Shown: positions 14,301 to 15,250 of the stretch, piece after piece | How positions within the stretch are numbered: position 1 is the first letter of the stretch | Layout of the letters: the number at the start of each line of letters is the position of its first letter | Assembly (NCBI GenBank): GCA_031254455.1 | Contig: JAIRUI010000108.1 | Span: 1 to 15,250 of the forward strand | Length of the DNA stretch: 15,250 bases | Origin: Chitinispirillales bacterium | GTDB lineage: Bacteria; Fibrobacterota; Chitinivibrionia; Chitinivibrionales; Chitinivibrionaceae | Reading direction: 5' to 3' | Program-made: the position numbers and the translations under genes | The notes under the pieces: model-generated | Told to the model about the DNA's origin: nothing | The model's database searches: none | What the model saw: the letters and a program-made list of their open reading frames with translations, nothing else

Positions 14301-15250
14301 GCGGCAAGCTTTACCGACCCAAGCGGCAACTACACAACGGTAAGCGGCAGTATTACGGTAAACGTCGCAAAAGCGATGCCAAGTGTCCCGAACGCGGTAA
14401 GCGTAACATACTCGCCTACGCTTAAACTTTCGGATTTGGATTTACCTGAAGGTTATGCGTGGGATACTCCGAATACTGCTTTGAGCGCAGGGAATAATCA
14501 ACGCTTTGTCGCGACATTCTTTGACTGGAGTGGTAATTACACGACGGCAAGCGGTTATGTAACGGTGAATGTGGCAAAGGCTGAGGGAACATTTACAACT
14601 CCTGCGGCAGTAAACACGACATATTCACCGACGCTTAAACTTAGCGATGTATCTTTGCCCAACGGCTATGCTTTTGTGTTACCTACAACCGCTTTGAGTG
14701 CAGGGAACAGTCAGAGTTTTGCGGCAATTTATACAGACCCCAGCGGTAATTATGAATCGGCAACGGGGAATATTACGGTGAATGTGGCAAAGGCTATGCT
14801 CTCTCCCACAGCGCCGAACGGTTTAACCGCAACGGTCGGGCAGACATTGAAGGATGTTTCGCTTGAAGACGGCTGGTCATGGATGAATGAAACGCTTTCG
14901 GTCGGCGCACTTGGAGAACAAGTACATTTAGCGAAATTTACGCCGGAAGATACAGAGAACTACAATATCGTAGAAAATATTGACGTTAAAGTTGTGGTAT
15001 CGGCGTCAACGCCAATTGAGATTAAGCCTAACGACACACGTAGCGGCGGCGGTATCAGACTGTCAAGCAATATTGTCTCCGATAAGGCGGTTATTACTAT
15101 CGACTTACCGAACAACGAGAGAGCTTCTCAGATTAAGGTCGTCGTTTATGATAATACCGGAAACTCTGTGTTTGAAACAACAGAGAGAAACGCTAAGGTT
15201 GAGTGGCATTTGACGAATGCGGCAGGCAGGAATGTGGCGAACGGTACGTA
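11388..15250 (+). CDS. Large secreted BspA-type leucine-rich-repeat surface protein (3' end beyond window)
   Basis: I followed an uninterrupted frame from the ATG at 11388 to the last base (1287 codons, no stop). A GGGGG stretch (11379-11383) precedes it. Residues 1-24 form a signal peptide (MLNKNRFLKVMAAIAIAAG, then MAFGQS). Next is the cap NWSISDGTLTISGSGTMPDY, then about 17 LRR_5 units (about 75-577) of the form SSVTSIGxxAFxGCxGLTEVTIP. A Big_2-like Ig domain follows (about 621-700, VIWTSDNTDVVTVN to ATVTATA), then MBG-like repeats (about 701-1210). The start of a FlgD-Ig-like C-terminal domain (from about 1225; ending KVEWHLTNAAGRNVANGTY) resembles sorting tails of secreted proteins. The protein is probably cell-surface or secreted. 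Adhesion or polysaccharide binding is plausible from family knowledge but not shown. Only a few dozen residues are likely missing at the 3' end. Confidence 0.9.
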   Translation, partial: MLNKNRFLKVMAAIAIAAGMAFGQSGTTGPLNWSISDGTLTISGSGTMPDYSYATPWYSYRSSITKAIIGGSVTSIGNSAFSGYYDLTEVTIPSSVTSIGSYAFHNCYGLTGALTIPSSVTSIGERAFYGCSGLTEVNFNATNCTTMGSYYNSVFSGCNNLTTVNIGNNVTRIPDYAFDGCSGLTSVTIPSSVTSIGERAFSGCYDLTEVNFNATCTTMGSSLYPVFSNCIITTVNIGNNVTRIPDYAFSGCRGLTEVTIGSSVTSIGDYAFDGCSGLTEVMIPSSVTSIGNYAFSGCRGLTGALTIPSSVTSIGSYAFYYCSGLTEVTILSSVTSISSYAFYGCSGLTEVTIPSSVTSIGYAAFYDCSGLTEVTIPSSVTSISSYAFSGCRGLTEVTIPSSVTSIGYAAFSGCRGLTEVNFNATNCTTMGNSLYPVFYNCNSLTTLNIGNNVTRIPDCAFYGCSGLTGALTIPSSVTSIGNSAFFDCRRLTAINVEESNNNYTSIDGVLFNKAKTTLIQYPAGKTGTTYTIPSSVTSIGEHAFYYCNGLTSVTIPSSVTSIGERAFYYCNGLTKIINQAETPQKINFNVFYNFTPIKLFVSFQAFDKYKTDVIWGKFSVVLFMLDKTNINLAKDETQTLEAMFVEGYPDDKTVIWTSDNTDVVTVNTDGTITAKKVGTATVTATAQDTAFDICIVTVVKGTPQYSTPTNLTATYGQSLADVKLPTGFSWEKAGTVGNVGIQTHKAKFTPTDIANYNVVENIEVSVNVAKAKITKPAVTNTNLVYIGSEQTAGIATNTTYTVTGDKGTTANNYNATIVLTDKANCEWADGTTDDIVLTWTITKAMPSEIVFPTTSDIIYTPNKLLSQIAFVGGSGDGIFAWENASIVPTANNDGYNVVFTPRDADNYDYTGINLTKTVDLSVAKATGTFVTPAAVNVTYSSNLKLEDLTLPEGFAFVTSTTLLNAGNNQPFAASFTDPSGNYTTVSGSITVNVAKAMPSVPNAVSVTYSPTLKLSDLDLPEGYAWDTPNTALSAGNNQRFVATFFDWSGNYTTASGYVTVNVAKAEGTFTTPAAVNTTYSPTLKLSDVSLPNGYAFVLPTTALSAGNSQSFAAIYTDPSGNYESATGNITVNVAKAMLSPTAPNGLTATVGQTLKDVSLEDGWSWMNETLSVGALGEQVHLAKFTPEDTENYNIVENIDVKVVVSASTPIEIKPNDTRSGGGIRLSSNIVSDKAVITIDLPNNERASQIKVVVYDNTGNSVFETTERNAKVEWHLTNAAGRNVANGT
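11608..13125 (+). repeat. Tandem 69-bp LRR_5-coding repeats, about 17 units
   Basis: The basic unit is 23 codons, SSVTSIGxxAFxGCxGLTEVTIP, with near-identical DNA between many copies (for example ATTCCCTCTTCTGTCACTTC recurs). Three longer composite units insert a segment NFNAT(N)CTTMG...VF..C...TTVNIG followed by NNVTRIPD, at about 11798-11915, 12018-12125 and 12647-12755. A non-repeat insert (ESNNNYTSIDGVLFNKAK) lies near 12880-12935. The identity at DNA level points to recent duplication and potential for length change by recombination. Confidence 0.9.
14157..14796 (+). repeat. Three tandem MBG-like domain repeats of about 210 bp
   Basis: Consecutive units of about 69-71 codons start near 14157, 14370 and 14577. 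Each runs from VAKA through V(N/S)xTYSxxLKLxDxxLP, LxAGNxQ, SGNY and a final (I/V)TVNV. Related, more distant copies flank them: 13511-13700 (NLTATYGQSLADVKLP...FTPTDIANYNVVENI) and 14806-15000 (GLTATVGQTLKDVSLE...FTPEDTENYNIVENI). They probably form a stalk between the LRR region and the C-terminal sorting domain. Confidence 0.8.

Overview
The window is AT-rich bacterial chromosome. I infer a diderm bacterium, possibly a gut-type member of Fibrobacterota or a relative. The evidence is a LolD-like lipoprotein-export ATPase (outer membrane), an McsA/McsB pair, and a large secreted BspA-type leucine-rich-repeat protein that ends in a FlgD-Ig-like tail. The assignment is inference and cannot be settled from 15 kb.

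Left edge (1-402): the 5' end of a minus-strand IS1595-type transposase runs off the window. It is followed by about 340 bases of AT-rich spacer. At 291-331 the spacer carries a block of exact 10-bp direct repeats, with a TATAAT box just downstream.

Centre left (403-8217): seven collinear plus-strand genes with short gaps or overlaps: a divergent MraZ-like protein, murC, ftsQ, ftsA, ftsZ, ruvC, uvrC. This looks like the distal half of a division and cell-wall (dcw) cluster with a MraZ-like regulator placed directly before murC, followed by two DNA-repair genes. An 18-bp perfect hairpin separates ftsZ from ruvC.

Centre right (8225-10747): a minus-strand operon, transcribed lolD, mcsA, mcsB, with overlapping or abutting ends. 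It converges on uvrC with a 7-base gap. McsA looks intact. The McsB homologue has lost nearly every recognisable catalytic and phosphate-binding motif and looks like a pseudokinase.

Right (10748-15250): a 640-base spacer holds a 16-base poly-C tract, a small palindrome, a hairpin and a copy of the dispersed CATTGCGAGCGAAGC repeat. It leads into a very long open frame (11388 to the window end, at least 1287 codons). That protein has a signal peptide, about 17 LRR_5 units, a Big_2-like domain, several MBG-like repeats and the start of a FlgD-like C-terminal domain.

The points most worth following are the MraZ-like protein paired with 10-bp iterons (a probable autoregulatory switch on a rearranged dcw cluster), the apparent McsB pseudokinase next to an intact McsA, and the poly-C tract upstream of the surface protein.
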